Positions 1 through 13,897 of a DNA stretch of 64,000 nt are shown piece after piece; positions within the stretch are counted from its first letter, which is position 1, and every line of letters starts with the position of its first letter. The notes below the pieces were generated by a model. It saw only the letters and a list, made by a program, of their open reading frames with translations, was not told where the DNA came from and searched no databases. The stretch is taken from positions 42,284,811-42,348,810 of the forward strand of contig OY998180.1 of the NCBI GenBank assembly GCA_963921935.1. Reading direction: 5' to 3'. Source of the DNA: Galeruca laticollis. Lineage: Eukaryota; Arthropoda; Insecta; Coleoptera; Chrysomelidae. The position numbers and the translations under genes were made by a program.

Positions 1-3000
1 ATTCACAGGATACATTGCAAATGCCTCTAAAATTCATTCACCACCGCCCGTACCCACTTAGAAGCCGTCGGGGGGGATGAAACTACCCCTTAACGATAAA
101 AATTTAATGAATAATTCAGAACCTCGACTTCTCGTTCGAGTTCCAGTATGATATACACAGGATACATTGCAAACGCCTCTAGAAATTATTTACCTCCGCC
201 CGTACCCACTTAGGAGCCGTCGGGGGAGATGAAACTACCCCTTAACGATAAAAATTTAATGAATAATTCAGAACCTCGACTTCTCGTTCGAGTTCCAGTA
301 TGATATTCACAGGATACATTGCAAACGCCTTCTGAAATTATTTACCACCGCCCGTACCCACTTAGAAGCCGTCAGGGGGGATGAAACTACCCCTTAACTA
401 TAAAAATTTAATAAATAATTCAGAACCTCGACTTCTCGTTCGAGTTCCAGGATGATATTCACAGGATACATTGCAAATGCCCTTAGAAATTATTTACCAC
501 CGCCCGTACCCACTTGGAAGCCGTCGGGGGGGATGAAACTACCCCTAGACGATAAAAAATAAATAAATAATTCAGAACCTCGACTTCTCGTTCGAGTTCC
601 AGGATGATGTTCGAAGGATACATTGCAAATGCCTCTAGAAATTATTTACCACCGCCCGTACCCACTTAGAAGCCGTTCGGGTGGATGAAACTACCCCTTA
701 ACTATAACAATTTAATGAATAATTCAGAACCTCGACTTCTCGTTCGAGTTCCAGGATGATATTCACAGGATACCATGCAAATGCCTCTAGAAATTATTCA
801 CCACCGCCCGTACTCACTTAGAAGCCGTCGGGGTGGATGAAACTACCCCTAAACGTTAAAAAATAAATAAATAAATCAGAACCTCGACTTCTCGTTCGAG
901 TTCCAGGATGATATTCAAAGGATACATTGCAAATGCCTCTAGAAATTATTTACCACCGCCCGTACCCACTTAGAAGCCGTTCGGGTGGATGAAACTACCC
1001 CTAAACGATAAAAATTTAATAAAAATTCAGAACCTCGACTTCTCGTTCGAGTTCCAGGATGATATTTACAGGATACATTGCAAATGCCTCTGGAATTTAT
1101 TTACCAGTGCCCGTACCCACTTAGAAGCCGTCGGGGGGGTTGAAACTACCCCTTAACGATAAAAATTTAATGAATAATTCAGAACCTCGACTTCTCGTTC
1201 GAGTTCCAGGATGATATTCACAGGATACATTGCAAATTCCTCTAGAATTCATTTACCACCGCCCGTACCCACTTAGAAGCCGTCGGGGGGGATGAAACTA
1301 CCCCTAGACGATAAAAAATAAGTAAATAATTCAGAACCTCGACTTCTCGTTCGAGTTCCAGGATGATATTCACAGGATACAATGCAAATGCCTCTAGAAA
1401 TTATATACCACCGCCCGTACCCGCTTAGAAGCCGTCAGGGTGGATGAAACTACCCCTAAACGTTGAAAAACAAATAAATAATTCAGAACCTCGACTTCTC
1501 GTTCGAGTTCCAGGATGATATTCACAGGATACATTGCAAATACCTCTAGAATTCATTTACCACCGCCCGTACCCACTTAGAAGCCGTCGGGGGGGATGAA
1601 ACTACCCCTTAACGATAAAAATTTAATGAATAATTCAGAACCTCGACTTCTCGTTCGAGTTCCAGTATGATATACACAGGATACATTGCAAACGCCTCTA
1701 GAAATTATTTACCTCCGCCCGTACCCACTTAGAAGCCGTCGGGGGAGATGAAACTACCCCTTAATGATAAAAATTTGATGAATAATTCAGAACCTCGACT
1801 TCTCGTTCGAGTTCCAGTATGATATTCACAGGATACATTGCAAACGCCTTCTGAAATTATTCACCACCGCCCGTACCCACTTAGAAGCCGTCAGGGGGGA
1901 TGAAACTACCCCTTAACTATAAAAATTTAATAAATAATTCAGAACCTCGACTTCTCGTTCGAGTTCCAGGATAATATTCACAGGATACATTGCAAATGCC
2001 TCTAGAATTTATTTACCACCGCCCGTACCCACTTAGAAGCCGTCGGGGTGGATGAAACTACCCCTAGACTATAAAAAATAAGTAAATAATTCAGAACCTC
2101 GACTTCTCGTTCGAGTTCCAGGATGATATTCACAGGATACATTGCAAATGCCTCTAGAAATTATATATCACCGCCCGTACCCACTTAGAAGCCGTCGGGG
2201 TGGATCAAACTACCCCTTAACTATAAAAATTTAATAAATAATTCAGAACCTCGACTTCTCGTTCTAGTTCCAGGATGATATCCACAGGATTTATTGAAAA
2301 TGCCTCTAGAAATTATATACCACCGCCCGTACCCACTTAGAAGCCGTCGGGGGGGATGAAACTACCCCTTAACTATAAAAATTTAATAAATAATTCAGAA
2401 CCTCGACTACTCGTTCGAGTTCCAGGATGATATTCACAGGATACATTGCAAATGCCTCTAAAATTCATTTACCACCGCCCGTACCCACTTAGAAGCCGTC
2501 GGGGGGGATGAAACTACCCCTTAACGATAAAAATTTAATGAATAATTCAGAACCTCGACTTCTCGTTCGAGTTCCAGTATGATATACACAGGATACATTG
2601 CAAACGCCTCTAGAAATTATTTACCTCCGCCCGTACCCACTTAGAAGCCGTCGGGGGAGATGAAACTACCCCTTAACGATAAAAATTTAATGAATAATTC
2701 AGAACCTCGACTTCTCGTTCGAGTTCCAGTATGATATTCACAGGATACATTGCAAACGCCTTCTGAAATTATTTACCACCGCCCGTACCCACTTAGAAGC
2801 CGTCAGGGGGGATGAAACTACCCCTTAACTATAAAAATTTAATAAATAATTCAGAACCTCGACTTCTCGTTCGAGTTCCAGGATGATATTCACAGGATAC
2901 ATTGCAAATGCCCTTAGAAATTATTTACCACCGCCCGTACCCACTTGGAAGCCGTCGGGGGGGATGAAACTACCCCTAGACGATAAAAAATAAATAAATA

Positions 3001-6000
3001 ATTCAGAACCTCGATTTCTCGTTCGAGTTCCAGGATAATGTTCAAAGGATACATTGCAAATGCCTCTAGAAATTATTTACCACCGCCCGTACCCACTTAG
3101 AAGCCGTTCGGGTGGATGAAACTACCCCTTAACGATAAAAATTTAATGAATAATTCAGAACCTCGACTTCTCGTTCGAGTTCCAGGATGATATTCACAGG
3201 ATACCATGCAAATACCTCTAGAAATTATTCACTACCGCCCGTACCCACTTAGAAGCCGTCGGGGTGGATGAAACTACCCCTAAACGTTAAAAAATGAATA
3301 AATAAATCAGAACCTCGACTTCTCGTTCGAGTTCCAGGATGATATTCAAAGGATACATTGCAAATGCCTCTAGAAATTATTTACCACCGCCCGTACCCAC
3401 TTAGAAGCCGTTCGGGTGGATGAAACTACCCCTAAACCATAAAAATTTAATAAATAATTCAGAACCTCGACTTCTCGTTCGAGTTCCAGGATGATATTTA
3501 CAGGATACATTGCAAATGCCTCTGGAATTTATTTACCACTGGCCGTACCCACTTAGAAGCCGTCGGGGGGGATGAAACTACCCCTTAACGATAAAAATTT
3601 AATGAATAATTCAGAACCTCGACTTCTCGTTCGAGTTCCAGGATGATATTCACAGGATACATTGCAAATGCCTCTAGAATTCATTTACCACCGCCCGTAC
3701 CCACTTAGAAGCCGTCGGGGGGGATGAAACTACCCCTAGACGATAAAAAATAAGTAAATAATTCAGAACCTCGACTTCTCGTTCGAGTTCCAGGATGACA
3801 TTTACAGGATACATTGCAAATGCCTCTAGAAATTATATACCACCGCCCGTACCCGCTTAGAAGCCGTCAGGGTGGATGAAACTACCCCCAAACGTTAAAA
3901 AACAAATAAATAATTCAGAACCTCGACTTCTCGTTCGAGTTCCAGGATGATATTCACAGGATACATTGCAAATGCCTCTAGAATTCATTTACCACCGCCC
4001 GTACCCACTTAGAAGCCGTCGGGGGGGATGAAACTACCCCTTAACGATAAAAATTTAATGAATAATTCAGAACCTCGACTTCTCGTTCGAGTTGCAGGAT
4101 GATATTCAAAGGATACATTGCAAATGCCTCTAGAAATTATTCACCACCGCCCGTACCCACTTAGAAGCCGTCGGGGTGGATGAAACTACCCCTAAACGTT
4201 AAAAAATAAATAAATAAATCAGAACCTCGACTTCTCGTTCGAGTTCCAGGATGATATTCAAAGGATACAATGCAAATGCCTCTAGAAATTATTTACCACC
4301 GCCCGTACCCACTTAGAAGCCGTTCGGGTGGATGAAACTACCCCTAAACGATAAAAATTTAATAAATAATTCAGAACCTCGACTTCTCGTTCGAGTTCCA
4401 GGATGATATTTACAGGATACATTGCAAATGCCTCTGGAATTTATTTACCACCGCCCGTACCCACTTAGAAGCCGTCGGGGGAGATGAAACTACCCCTAGA
4501 CGATAAAAAATAAGTAAATAATTCAGAACCTCGACTTCTCGTTCGAGTTCCAGGATGATATTCACAGGATACATTGCAAATGCCTCTAGAAATCATATAC
4601 CACCGCCCGTACCCGCTTAGAAGCCGTCAGGGTGGATGAAACTACCCCTAAACGTTAAAAAACAAATAAATAATTCAGAACCTCGACTTCTCGTTCGAGT
4701 TCCAGGATGATATTCACAGGATACATTGCAAATGCCTCTAGAATTCATTTACCACCGCCCGTACCCACTTAGGAGCCGTCGGGGGGGATGAAACTACCCC
4801 TTAACGATAAAAATTTAATGAATTATTCAGAACCTCGACTTCTCGTTCGAGTTCCAGTATGATATACACAGGATACATTGCAAACGCCTCTAGAAATTAT
4901 TTACCTCCGCCCGTACCCACTTAGAAGCCGTCGGGGGAGATGAAACTACCCCTTAACGATAAAAATTTAATGAATAATTCAGAACCTCGACTTCTCGTTC
5001 GAGTTCCAGTATGATATTCACAGGATACATTTCAAACGCCTTCTGTAATTATTTACCACCGCCCGTACCCACTTAGAAGCCGTCAGGGGGGATGAAACTA
5101 CCCCTTAACTATAAAAATTTAATAAATAATTCAGAACCTCGACTTCTCGTTCGAGTTCCAGGATGATATTCACAGGATACATTGCAAATGCCCTTAGAAA
5201 TTATTTACCACCGCCCGTACCCACTTGAAACCCGTCGGGGGGGATGAAACTACCCCTAGACGATAAAAAATAAATAAATAATTCAGAACCTCGACTTCTC
5301 GTTCGAGTTCCAGGATGATGTTCAAAGGATACATTGCAAATGCCTCTAGAAATTATTTACCACCGCCCGTACCCACTTAGAAGCCGTTCGGGTGGATGAA
5401 ACTACCCCTTAACGATAAAAATTTAATGAATAATTCAGAACCTCGACTTCTCGTTCGAGTTCCAGGATGATATTCACAGGATACCATGCAAATGCCTCTA
5501 GAATTCATTTACCACCGCCCGTACCCACTTAGAAGCCGTCGGGGGGGGATGAAACTACCCCTAGACGATAAAAAATAAGTAAATAATTCAGAACCTCGAC
5601 TTATCGTTCGAGTTCCAGGATGATATTCACAGGATACATTGCAAATGCCTCTAGAAATTATATACCACCGCCCGTACCCGCTTAGAAGCCGTCGGGGTGG
5701 ATGAAACTACCCCTAAACGTTAAAAAACAAATAAATAATTCAGAACCTCGACTTCTCGTTCGAGTTCCAGGATGATATTCACAGGATACATTGCAAATGC
5801 CTCTAGAATTCATTAACCATCGCCCGTACCCACTTAGAAGCCGTCGGGGGGGATGAAACTACCCCTTAACGATAAAAATTTAATGAATAATTCAGAACCT
5901 CGACTTCTCGTTCGAGTTCCAGTATGATATTCACAGGATACATTGCAAATGCCTCTAGAAATTATATACCACCGCCCGTACCCGCTTAGAAGCCGTCGGG

Positions 6001-9000
6001 GTGGATGAAACTACCCCTAAACGTTAAAAAACAAATAAATAATTCAGAACCTCGACTTCTCGTTCGAGTTCCAGGATGATATTCACAGGATACATTGCAA
6101 ATGCCTCTAGAATTCATTTACCACCGCCCGTACCCACTTAGAAGCCGTCGGGGGAGATGAAACTACCCCTTAACGATAAAAATTTAATGAATAATTCAGA
6201 ACCTCGACTTCTCGTTCGAGTTCCAGTGTGATATTCACAGGATACATCGCAAACGCCTTTAGAAATTATTTACCACCGCCCGTACCCACTTAGAAGCCGT
6301 CAGGGGGGATGAAACTAACCCTTAACTATAAAAATTTAATAAATAATTCAGAACCTCGACTTCTCGTTCGAGTTCCAGGATAATATTCACAGGATACATT
6401 GCAAATGCCTCTAGAATTTATTTACCACCGCCCGTACCCACTTAGAAGCTGTCGGGGGGGATGAAACTACCCCTTAACGATAAAAATTTAATAAATAATT
6501 CAGAACCTCGACTTCTCGTTCAAGTTCCAGGATGATATTCACAGGATTTATTGCAAATGCCTCTAGAAATTATATACCACCGCCCGTACCCACTTAGAAG
6601 CCGTCGGGGTGGATGAAACTACCCCTAGACTATAAGAAATAAGTAAATAATTCAGAACCTCGACTTCTCGTTCGAGTTCCAGGATGATATTCACAGGATA
6701 CATTGCAAATGCCTCTAGAAATTATATATCACCGCCCGTACCCACTTAGAAGCCGTCGGGGTGGATCAAACTACCCCTTAACTATAAAAATTTAATAAAT
6801 AATTCAGAACCTCGACTCCTCGTTCGAGTTCCAGGATGATATCCACAGGATTTATTGAAAATGCCTCTAGAAATTATATACCACCGCCCGTACCCACTTA
6901 GAAGACGTCGGGGGGGATGAAACTACCCCTTAACTATAAAAATTTAATAAATAATTCAGAACCTCGACTTCTCGTTCGAGTTCCAGGATGATATTCACAG
7001 GATACATTGCAAATGCCCTTAGAAATTATTTACCACCACCCGTACCCACTTGGAAGCCGTCGGGGGGGGATGAAACTACCCCTAGACGATAAAAAATAAG
7101 TAAATAATTCAGAACCTCGACTTCTCGTTCGAGTTCCGGGATGATATTCACAGGATACATTGCAAATGCCTCTAGAATTTATTTACCACCGCCCGTACCC
7201 ACTTAGAAGCCGTCGGGGTCGATGAAACTACCCCTAAACGTTAAAAAATAAATAAATAATTCAGAACCTCGACTTCTCGTTCGAGTTCCAGGATGATATT
7301 CAAAGAATACATTGCAAATGCATCTAGAAATTATTTACCACCGCCCGTACCCACTTAGAAGCCGTTCGGGTGGATGAAACTACCCCTAAACGATAAAAAT
7401 TTAATAAATAATTCAGAACCTCGACTTCTCGTTCGAGTTCCAGGATGATATTTACAGGATACATTGCAAATGCCTCTAGAATTTATTTACCACCGCCCGT
7501 ACCGACTTAGAAGCCGTCGGGGGGGATGAAACTACCCCTTAACGATAAAAATTTAATGAATAATTCAGAACCTCGACTTCTCGTTCGAGTTCCAGGATGA
7601 TATTCAAAGGATACATTGCAAATGCCTCTATAAATTATTCACCACCGCCCGTACCCACTTAGAAGCCGTCGGGGGAATGAAACTACCCCTAAACGTTAAA
7701 AAATAAATAAATAATTCAGAACCTCGACTTCTCGTTCGAGTTCCAGGATGATATTCAAAGGATACATTGCAAATTCATCTAGAAATTATTTACCACCGCC
7801 CGTACCCACTTAGAAGCCGTTCGGGTGGATGAAACTACCCCTAAACGATAAAAATTTAATAAATAATTCAGAACCTCGACTTCTCGTTCGAGTTCCAGGA
7901 TGATATTTACAGGATACATTGCAAATGCCTCTAGAATTTATTTACCACCGTCCGTACCCACTTAGAAGCCGTCGGAGGAATGAAACTACCCCTAAACGTT
8001 AAAAAATAAATAAATAATTCAGAACCTCGACTTCTCGTTCGAGTTCCAGGATAATATTCAAAGGATACATTGCAAATGCATCTAGAAATTATTTACCACC
8101 GCCCGTACCCACTTAGAAGCCGTTCGGGTGGATGAAACTACCCGTAAACGATAAAAATTTAATAAATAATTCAGAACCTCGACTTCTCGTTCGAGTTCCA
8201 GGATGATATTTACAGGATACATTGCAAATGCCTCTAGAATTTATTTACCACCGCCCGTACCGACTTAGAAGCCGTCGGGGGGGATGAAACTACCCCTTAA
8301 CGATAAAAATTTAATGAATAATTCAGAACCTCGACTTCTCGTTCGAGTTCCAGGATGATATTCAACGGATACATTGCAAATGCCTCTAGAAATTATTCAC
8401 CACCGCCCGTACCCACTTAGAAGCCGTCGGGGGAATGAAACTACCCCTAAACGTTAAAAAATAAATAAATAATTCAGAACCTCGACTTCTCGTTCGAGTT
8501 CCAGGATGATATTCAAAGGATACATTGCAAATGCATCTAGAAATTATTTACCACCGCCCGTACCCACTTAGAAGCCGTTCGGGTGGATGAAACTACCCCT
8601 TAACGATAAAAATTTAATGAATAATTCAGAACCTCGACTTCTCGTTCGAGTTCCAGTATGATATTCACAGGATACATTGCAAACGCCTCTAGAATTTATT
8701 TACCACCGCCCGTACCCACTTAGAAGCCGTCGGGGTGCGATGAAATTACCCCTTAACGATAAAAATTTAATGAATAATTCAGAACCTCGACTTCTCGTTC
8801 GAGTTCCAGTATGATATTCACAGGATACATTGCAAACGCCTCTAGAAATTATTTACCTTCGCCCGTACCCACTTAGAAGCCGTCGGGGGGGATGAAACTA
8901 CCCCTTAACGATAAAAATTTAATAAATAATTCAGAACCTCGACTTCTCGTTCGAGTTCCAGGATGATATTCACAGGATACATTGCAAACGCCTCTAGAAA

Positions 9001-12000
9001 TTATTTATCACCACCCGTATCCACTTAGAAGCCGTCAGGGGGGATGAAACTACCCCTTAACTATAAAAATTTAATGTATAATTCAGAACCTCGACTTCTC
9101 GTTCGAGTTCCAGGATGATATTCAAAGGATACATTGCAAATGCCTCTAGCAATTATTCACCACCGCCCGTATCCACTTAGAAGCCGTAGGGGGAGATGAA
9201 ACTACCCCTTAACGATAAAAATTTAATGAATAATTCAGAACCTCGACTTCTCGTTCGAGTTCCAGTATGATATTCACAGGATACATTGCAAACGCCTCTA
9301 GAAATTATTTACCTCCGCCCGTACCCACTTAGAAGCCGTCAGGGGGGAAGAAACTACCCCTTAACAATAAAAATTTAATAAATAATTCAGAACCTCGACT
9401 TCTCGTTCGAGTTCCAGGATAATATTCACAGGATACATTGCAAATGCCTCTAGAATTTATTTACCACCGCCCGTACCCACTTAGAAGCCGTCGGGGGGGA
9501 TGAAACTACCCCTTAACGATAAAAATTTAATAAATAATTCAGAACCTCGACTTCTTGTTCGAGTTCCAGGATGATATTCACAGGATTTATTGCAAATGCC
9601 TCTAGAAATTATATACCACTGCCCGTACCCACTTAGAAGCCGTCGGGGTGGATGAAACTACCCCTAGACTATAAAAAATAAGTAAATAATTCAGAACCTC
9701 GACTTCTCGTTCGAGATCCAGGATGATATTCACAGGATACATTGCAAATGCCTCTAGAAATTATATATCACCGCCCGTACCCACTTAGAAGCCGTCGGGG
9801 TGGATCAAACTACCCCTTAACTATAAAAATTTAATAAATAATTCAGAACCTCGACTTCTCGTTCGAGTTCCAGGATGATATTCACAGGATTTATTGAGAA
9901 TGCCTCTAGAAATTATATACCACCGCCCGTACCCACTTAGAAGCCGTCGGGGGGGATGAAACTACCCCTTAACTATAAAAATTTAATAAATAATTCAGAA
10001 CCTCGACTACTCGTTCGAGATCCAGGATGATATTCACAGGATATATTGCAAATGCCTCTAGAATTCATTTACCACCGCCCGTACCCACTTAGAAGCCGTC
10101 GGGGGGATGAAACTACCCCTAGACGATAAAAAATAAGTAAATAATTCAGAACCTCGACTTCTCGTTCGAGTTCCAGGATTATATTCACAGGACACATTGC
10201 AAATGCCTCTAGTAATTATTTACCACCGCCCGTACCCACTTAGAAGCCGTCGGGGTGGATGAAACTACCCCTAGACGATAAAAAATAAGTAAATAATTCA
10301 GAACCTCGACTTCTCGTTCGAGTTCCGGGATGAGATTCACAGGATACATTGCAAATGCCTCTAGAATTTATTTACCACCGCCCGTACCCACTTAGAAGCC
10401 GTTGGGGGGGATGAAACTACCCCTTAACTATAAAAATTCAATAAATAATTCAGAACCTCGACTTCTCGTTCGAGTTCCAGGATGATATTCACAGGATACA
10501 TTGCAAATGCCCTTAGAAATTATTTACCACCGCCCGTACCCACTTGGAAGCCGTCGGGGGGGATGAAACTACCCCTAGACGATAAAAAATAAGTAAATAA
10601 TTCAGAACCTCGACTTCTCGTTCGAGTTCCGGGATGATATTCACAGGATACATTGCAAATGCCTCTAGAATTCATTTACCACCGCCCGTACCCACTTAGA
10701 AGCCGTCGGGGTGGATGAAACTACCCCTAAACATTAAAAAATAAATAAATAATTCAGAACCTCGACTTCTCGTTCGAGTTCCAGGATGATATTCAAAGGA
10801 TACATTGCAAATGCCTCTAGAAATTATTTACCACCGCCCGTACCCACTTAGAAGCCGTTCGGGTGAATGAAACTACCCCTAAACGATAAAAATTTAATAA
10901 ATAATTCAGAACCTCGACTTCTCGTTCGAGTTCCAGGATGATATTCCCAGGATACATTGCAAATGCCTCTAGAATTTATTTACCACCGCCCGTACCCACT
11001 TAGAAGCCGTCGGGGGGGATGAAACTACCCCTTAACGATAAAAATTTAATGAATAATTCAGAAGCTCGACTTATCGTTCGAGTTCCAGGATGATATTCAA
11101 AGGATACATTGCAAATGCCTCTAGAAATTATTCACCACCGCCCGTACCCACTTAGAAGCCGTCGGGGGGGATGAAACTACCCCTTAACGATAAAAATTTA
11201 ATGAATAATTCAGAACCTCGACTTCTCGTTCGAGTTCCAGTATGATATTCACAGGATACATTGCAAACGCCTCTAGAATTTATTTACCACCGCCCGTACC
11301 CACTTAGAAGCCGTCGGGGGGGATGAAATTACCCCTTAACGATAAAAATTTAATGAATAATTCAGAACCTCGACTTCTCGTTCGAGTTCCAGTATGATAT
11401 TCACAGGATACATTGCAAACGCCTCTAGAAATTATTTACCACCGCCCGTACCCACTTAGAAGCCGTCGGGGGGGGATGAAACTACCCCTTAACGATAAAA
11501 ATTTAATAAATAATTCAGAACCTCGACTTCTCGTTCGAGTTTCAGGATGATATTCACAGGATACATTGCAAACGCCTCTAGAAATTATCTATCACCACCC
11601 GTACCCACTTAGAAGCCGTCAGGGGGGATGAAACTACCCCTTAACTATAAAAATTTAATAAATAATTCAGAACCTCGACTTCTCGTTCGAGTTCCAGGAT
11701 GATATTCACAGGATACATTGCAAATGCCTCTAGAATTTATTTACCACCGCCCGTACCCACTTAGAAGCCGTCGGGGGGATGAAACTACCCCTTAACTATA
11801 AAAATTTTATAAATAATTCAGAACCTCGACTTCTCGTTCGAGTTCCAGGATGATATTCATAGGATACATTGCAAATGCCTCTAGAATTCATTTACCACCG
11901 CCCGTACCCACTTAGAAGCCGTCGGGGTGGATGAAACTACCCCTACACGATAAAAATTTAATAAATAATTCAGAACCTCGACTTCTCGTTCGAGTTCCAG

Positions 12001-12109
12001 GATGATATTCACAGGACACATTGCAAATGCCTCTAGAAATTATTTACCACCGCCCGTACCCACTTAGAAGCCGTCCGGGTGGATGAAACTACCCCTAAAC
12101 GATAAAAAT
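1..12109 (+). repeat. 152-bp satellite array A
   Basis: About 80 head-to-tail copies of a ~152-bp monomer; successive CACAGGATACA landmarks fall near 5, 157, 309 and 461. Conserved blocks are CCGCCCGTACCCACTTAGAA, GATGAAACTACCCCT and a hairpin block centred on CTCGACTTCTCGTTCGAG. Variants recur in multi-monomer blocks: GCCTTCTG is at 327, 1846, 2758 and 5038, spacings of 10, 6 and 15 monomers, so a higher-order arrangement exists. The array enters the window already in progress and ends abruptly at about 12,109 inside the AT-rich part of a monomer. Short frames across it are chance. The same satellite occurs in inverse orientation at 26,639-31,284. Confidence 0.97.
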
Positions 12110-12521
12110 ATACATATTGGGATTGCTGACAAATTACTTTCAATAAAAAATTTACAAGAATTAACATGTTTACAACTTTAACATTTATTAACAATAAATA
12201 ATGATCAACTTCTGAGCCACGCAACATAAATATGTAAGTACTATATTAGATTAATAATTAATACATAATAATTACAATAATAACTAATATGTTAGATCTG
12301 CATATGACTTTCAGAGAAATGATGTTTGCTATTCTTTGATAAATTATTTTTTGTGAAAGCGTTTCTACATTTATTTAGAGTTTATAAATGACACTCTTCT
12401 AGGCACTAAGTGTCTAAAAGTAAAATTGATACGTTAAATACAATGAAAATATTTATTTATTATAAACATTAAAGGTACAATTATGTGAATTATTAAAGTA
12501 AATACTACTCCTTTTAATTTC
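12110..12521. other. AT-rich spacer, no gene
   Basis: No coding signal. The only structure seen is a short imperfect palindrome at 12,390-12,414 (GACACT ... AGTGTC), on the 3' side of the tyrosine-recombinase pseudogene and possibly the decayed counterpart of the strong palindrome on its 5' side. Confidence 0.5.
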
Positions 12522-13399
12522 TTATTTGGCACATGATTCTTTTTGATATTTCGGTGTTCTGTTCAATTGAATTTTCGATCCAACCTTCAGCAACCGAGCT
12601 TGATCGCAACCCCCATGTTGCTTCAAAAGTATCATGTCCGCTCCTAAATCAGCCAATAATGTTGCAGAGCTGCGCCGGAAGCAATGTCCAGTATATTCAA
12701 TGGCGTTGGGACTCCAAGAAATTACGCTGTCTTTGTCGGCATACCTCCAATTGTATTGATTCCAACTGGCAGGGTAGAGCATTTATTATTTTGATATGTC
12801 AAGAAAAATCGTTGATGTGTCACATTGAGTGAACGAAGTCTCACGTACTTACGAAATACATGTAAGAAATTGATACCATCTATTGATCCCTCAGTAATCG
12901 TAAACATTCTTGGAACATGAGTTTTTGTATTTGGAATCTTGACAATGTGATTTCTTTCCTCCTACATGCTCCAAATACTCCAACGATTAAAACAACTTTA
13001 AATAACAGGAATTCTTTGTCATCGGATTCTTTCATAAAGCGTTCTATTTCCAGCTTTGTAAATATTTTTGATTTCTTTGGCTGATATCCGGAAGCTTTTC
13101 TTTTTAAAAAAGCAATTAAGTTTATGAATTTGCTAATATCTACATTTTTGTTCAGGTAAATCATGGTGCGGAGCATTGAATATTTACTCAACAAAGTTGA
13201 CGGCCTCAAGGTAGTGGATAACTTTTGGGAATAAGCTAGCAATACCTTTCCTGTAAAATTCTGTACATATTTTTCTTTTACCCAGGATTTAAGTTGTTGT
13301 GGTGGTCTCGTATAAGTTTTTCGATTTCTCGGGCACTAACGTGGATAGCGCAGCGTCAGCAGCTTGTTTAATGCCCAAAGACTCGTCATTATCACTCAT
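12522..13399 (-). pseudogene. Tyrosine recombinase (Crypton-like), broken
   Basis: Remnant of an insect tyrosine recombinase/integrase, an enzyme that breaks and rejoins DNA through a tyrosine-DNA intermediate. The N-terminus starts at ATG 13,397-13,399 (MSDNDESLGI). The core-binding part lies in 12,880-13,242 and includes GACRRKE, the first catalytic Arg region. The piece at 12,722-12,907 carries the segment before the catalytic box. The piece at 12,522-12,782 carries GHCFRRSSATLLADLG, the His-x-x-Arg box, then LKQHGG. At least three frame changes separate them. In the frame that continues the family after KQHGG, the nucleophile position reads AEGWIE where AEGYIE is expected, so Tyr has become Trp. 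A palindrome lies about 190 bp upstream. Family identity is from motifs; assignment to Cryptons is inference. Confidence 0.8.
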
Positions 13400-13592
13400 T
13401 TTTGGCGATTTTTTCACAAATTTTGTAAGAAATACGGCGACGCACGACGTTTGAACCTGACAGAACCTTGATATTAAACAATGCCTTAGAAACACATTAA
13501 CAGCCCACTTTTAAAAATGTTTAAAAACACAAATAAAAGGATGAAAATATATCAAATTCTCCGCTTTCACAGAAAATCTTGTATAAAATGTC

Positions 13593-13689
13593 GCGAAAAG
13601 AGTGTTTTAAGCACTCGACGCATTGTCCAACTCGGCTTACGCCTTGTTGGACAATTTTGCGCCCCGAGCTTAAAACACATTTATTTCGC
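13593..13689. repeat. Long imperfect palindrome (hairpin)
   Basis: Nested complementary blocks read inward: GCGAAA (13,593) with TTTCGC (13,684); GTGTTTTAAG (13,602) with CTTAAAACAC (13,669); ATTGTCCAAC (13,622) with GTTGGACAAT (13,646). The 14-base centre contains GGC and GCC. It sits upstream of the tyrosine-recombinase pseudogene and would make a hairpin of nearly 100 bases. It may be the terminal or recombination site of that element, or a separate small foldback; the sequence alone does not decide. Confidence 0.8.
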
Positions 13690-13897
13690 AACTTGTTTCA
13701 TAAATAGAGCTATTTCATAACAATTTTGTAAGAAGCAATTACTGCTAGCACTACTACGTTAACATTTATGAACAAAACAATAATGATACAACTCAGAAAC
13801 GCAGAAAAATACAACATAACATAACCGAACATAACGCAACATAAATAAGTGATAATAAAATAATTTCTAAAAATAAGTTTAATTCACTCTGCATGAG
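13690..13897. other. AT-rich spacer
   Basis: Short AT-rich stretch with several AACATAAC-like repeats and no coding or RNA signal. It lies between the palindrome and the stop of the Ulp1-like gene, so it would hold that gene's 3' untranslated region. Confidence 0.4.

Noticed and set aside
1..12109. CRISPR-like regular repeats
   Set aside because: Units are 152 bp and repeat over their full length without unique spacers, in a eukaryotic context; this is satellite DNA.
1..12109. Hammerhead ribozyme in the satellite monomer
   Set aside because: GATGAAAC looks suggestive, but no CUGAUGA strand or proper stem II is present on either strand.
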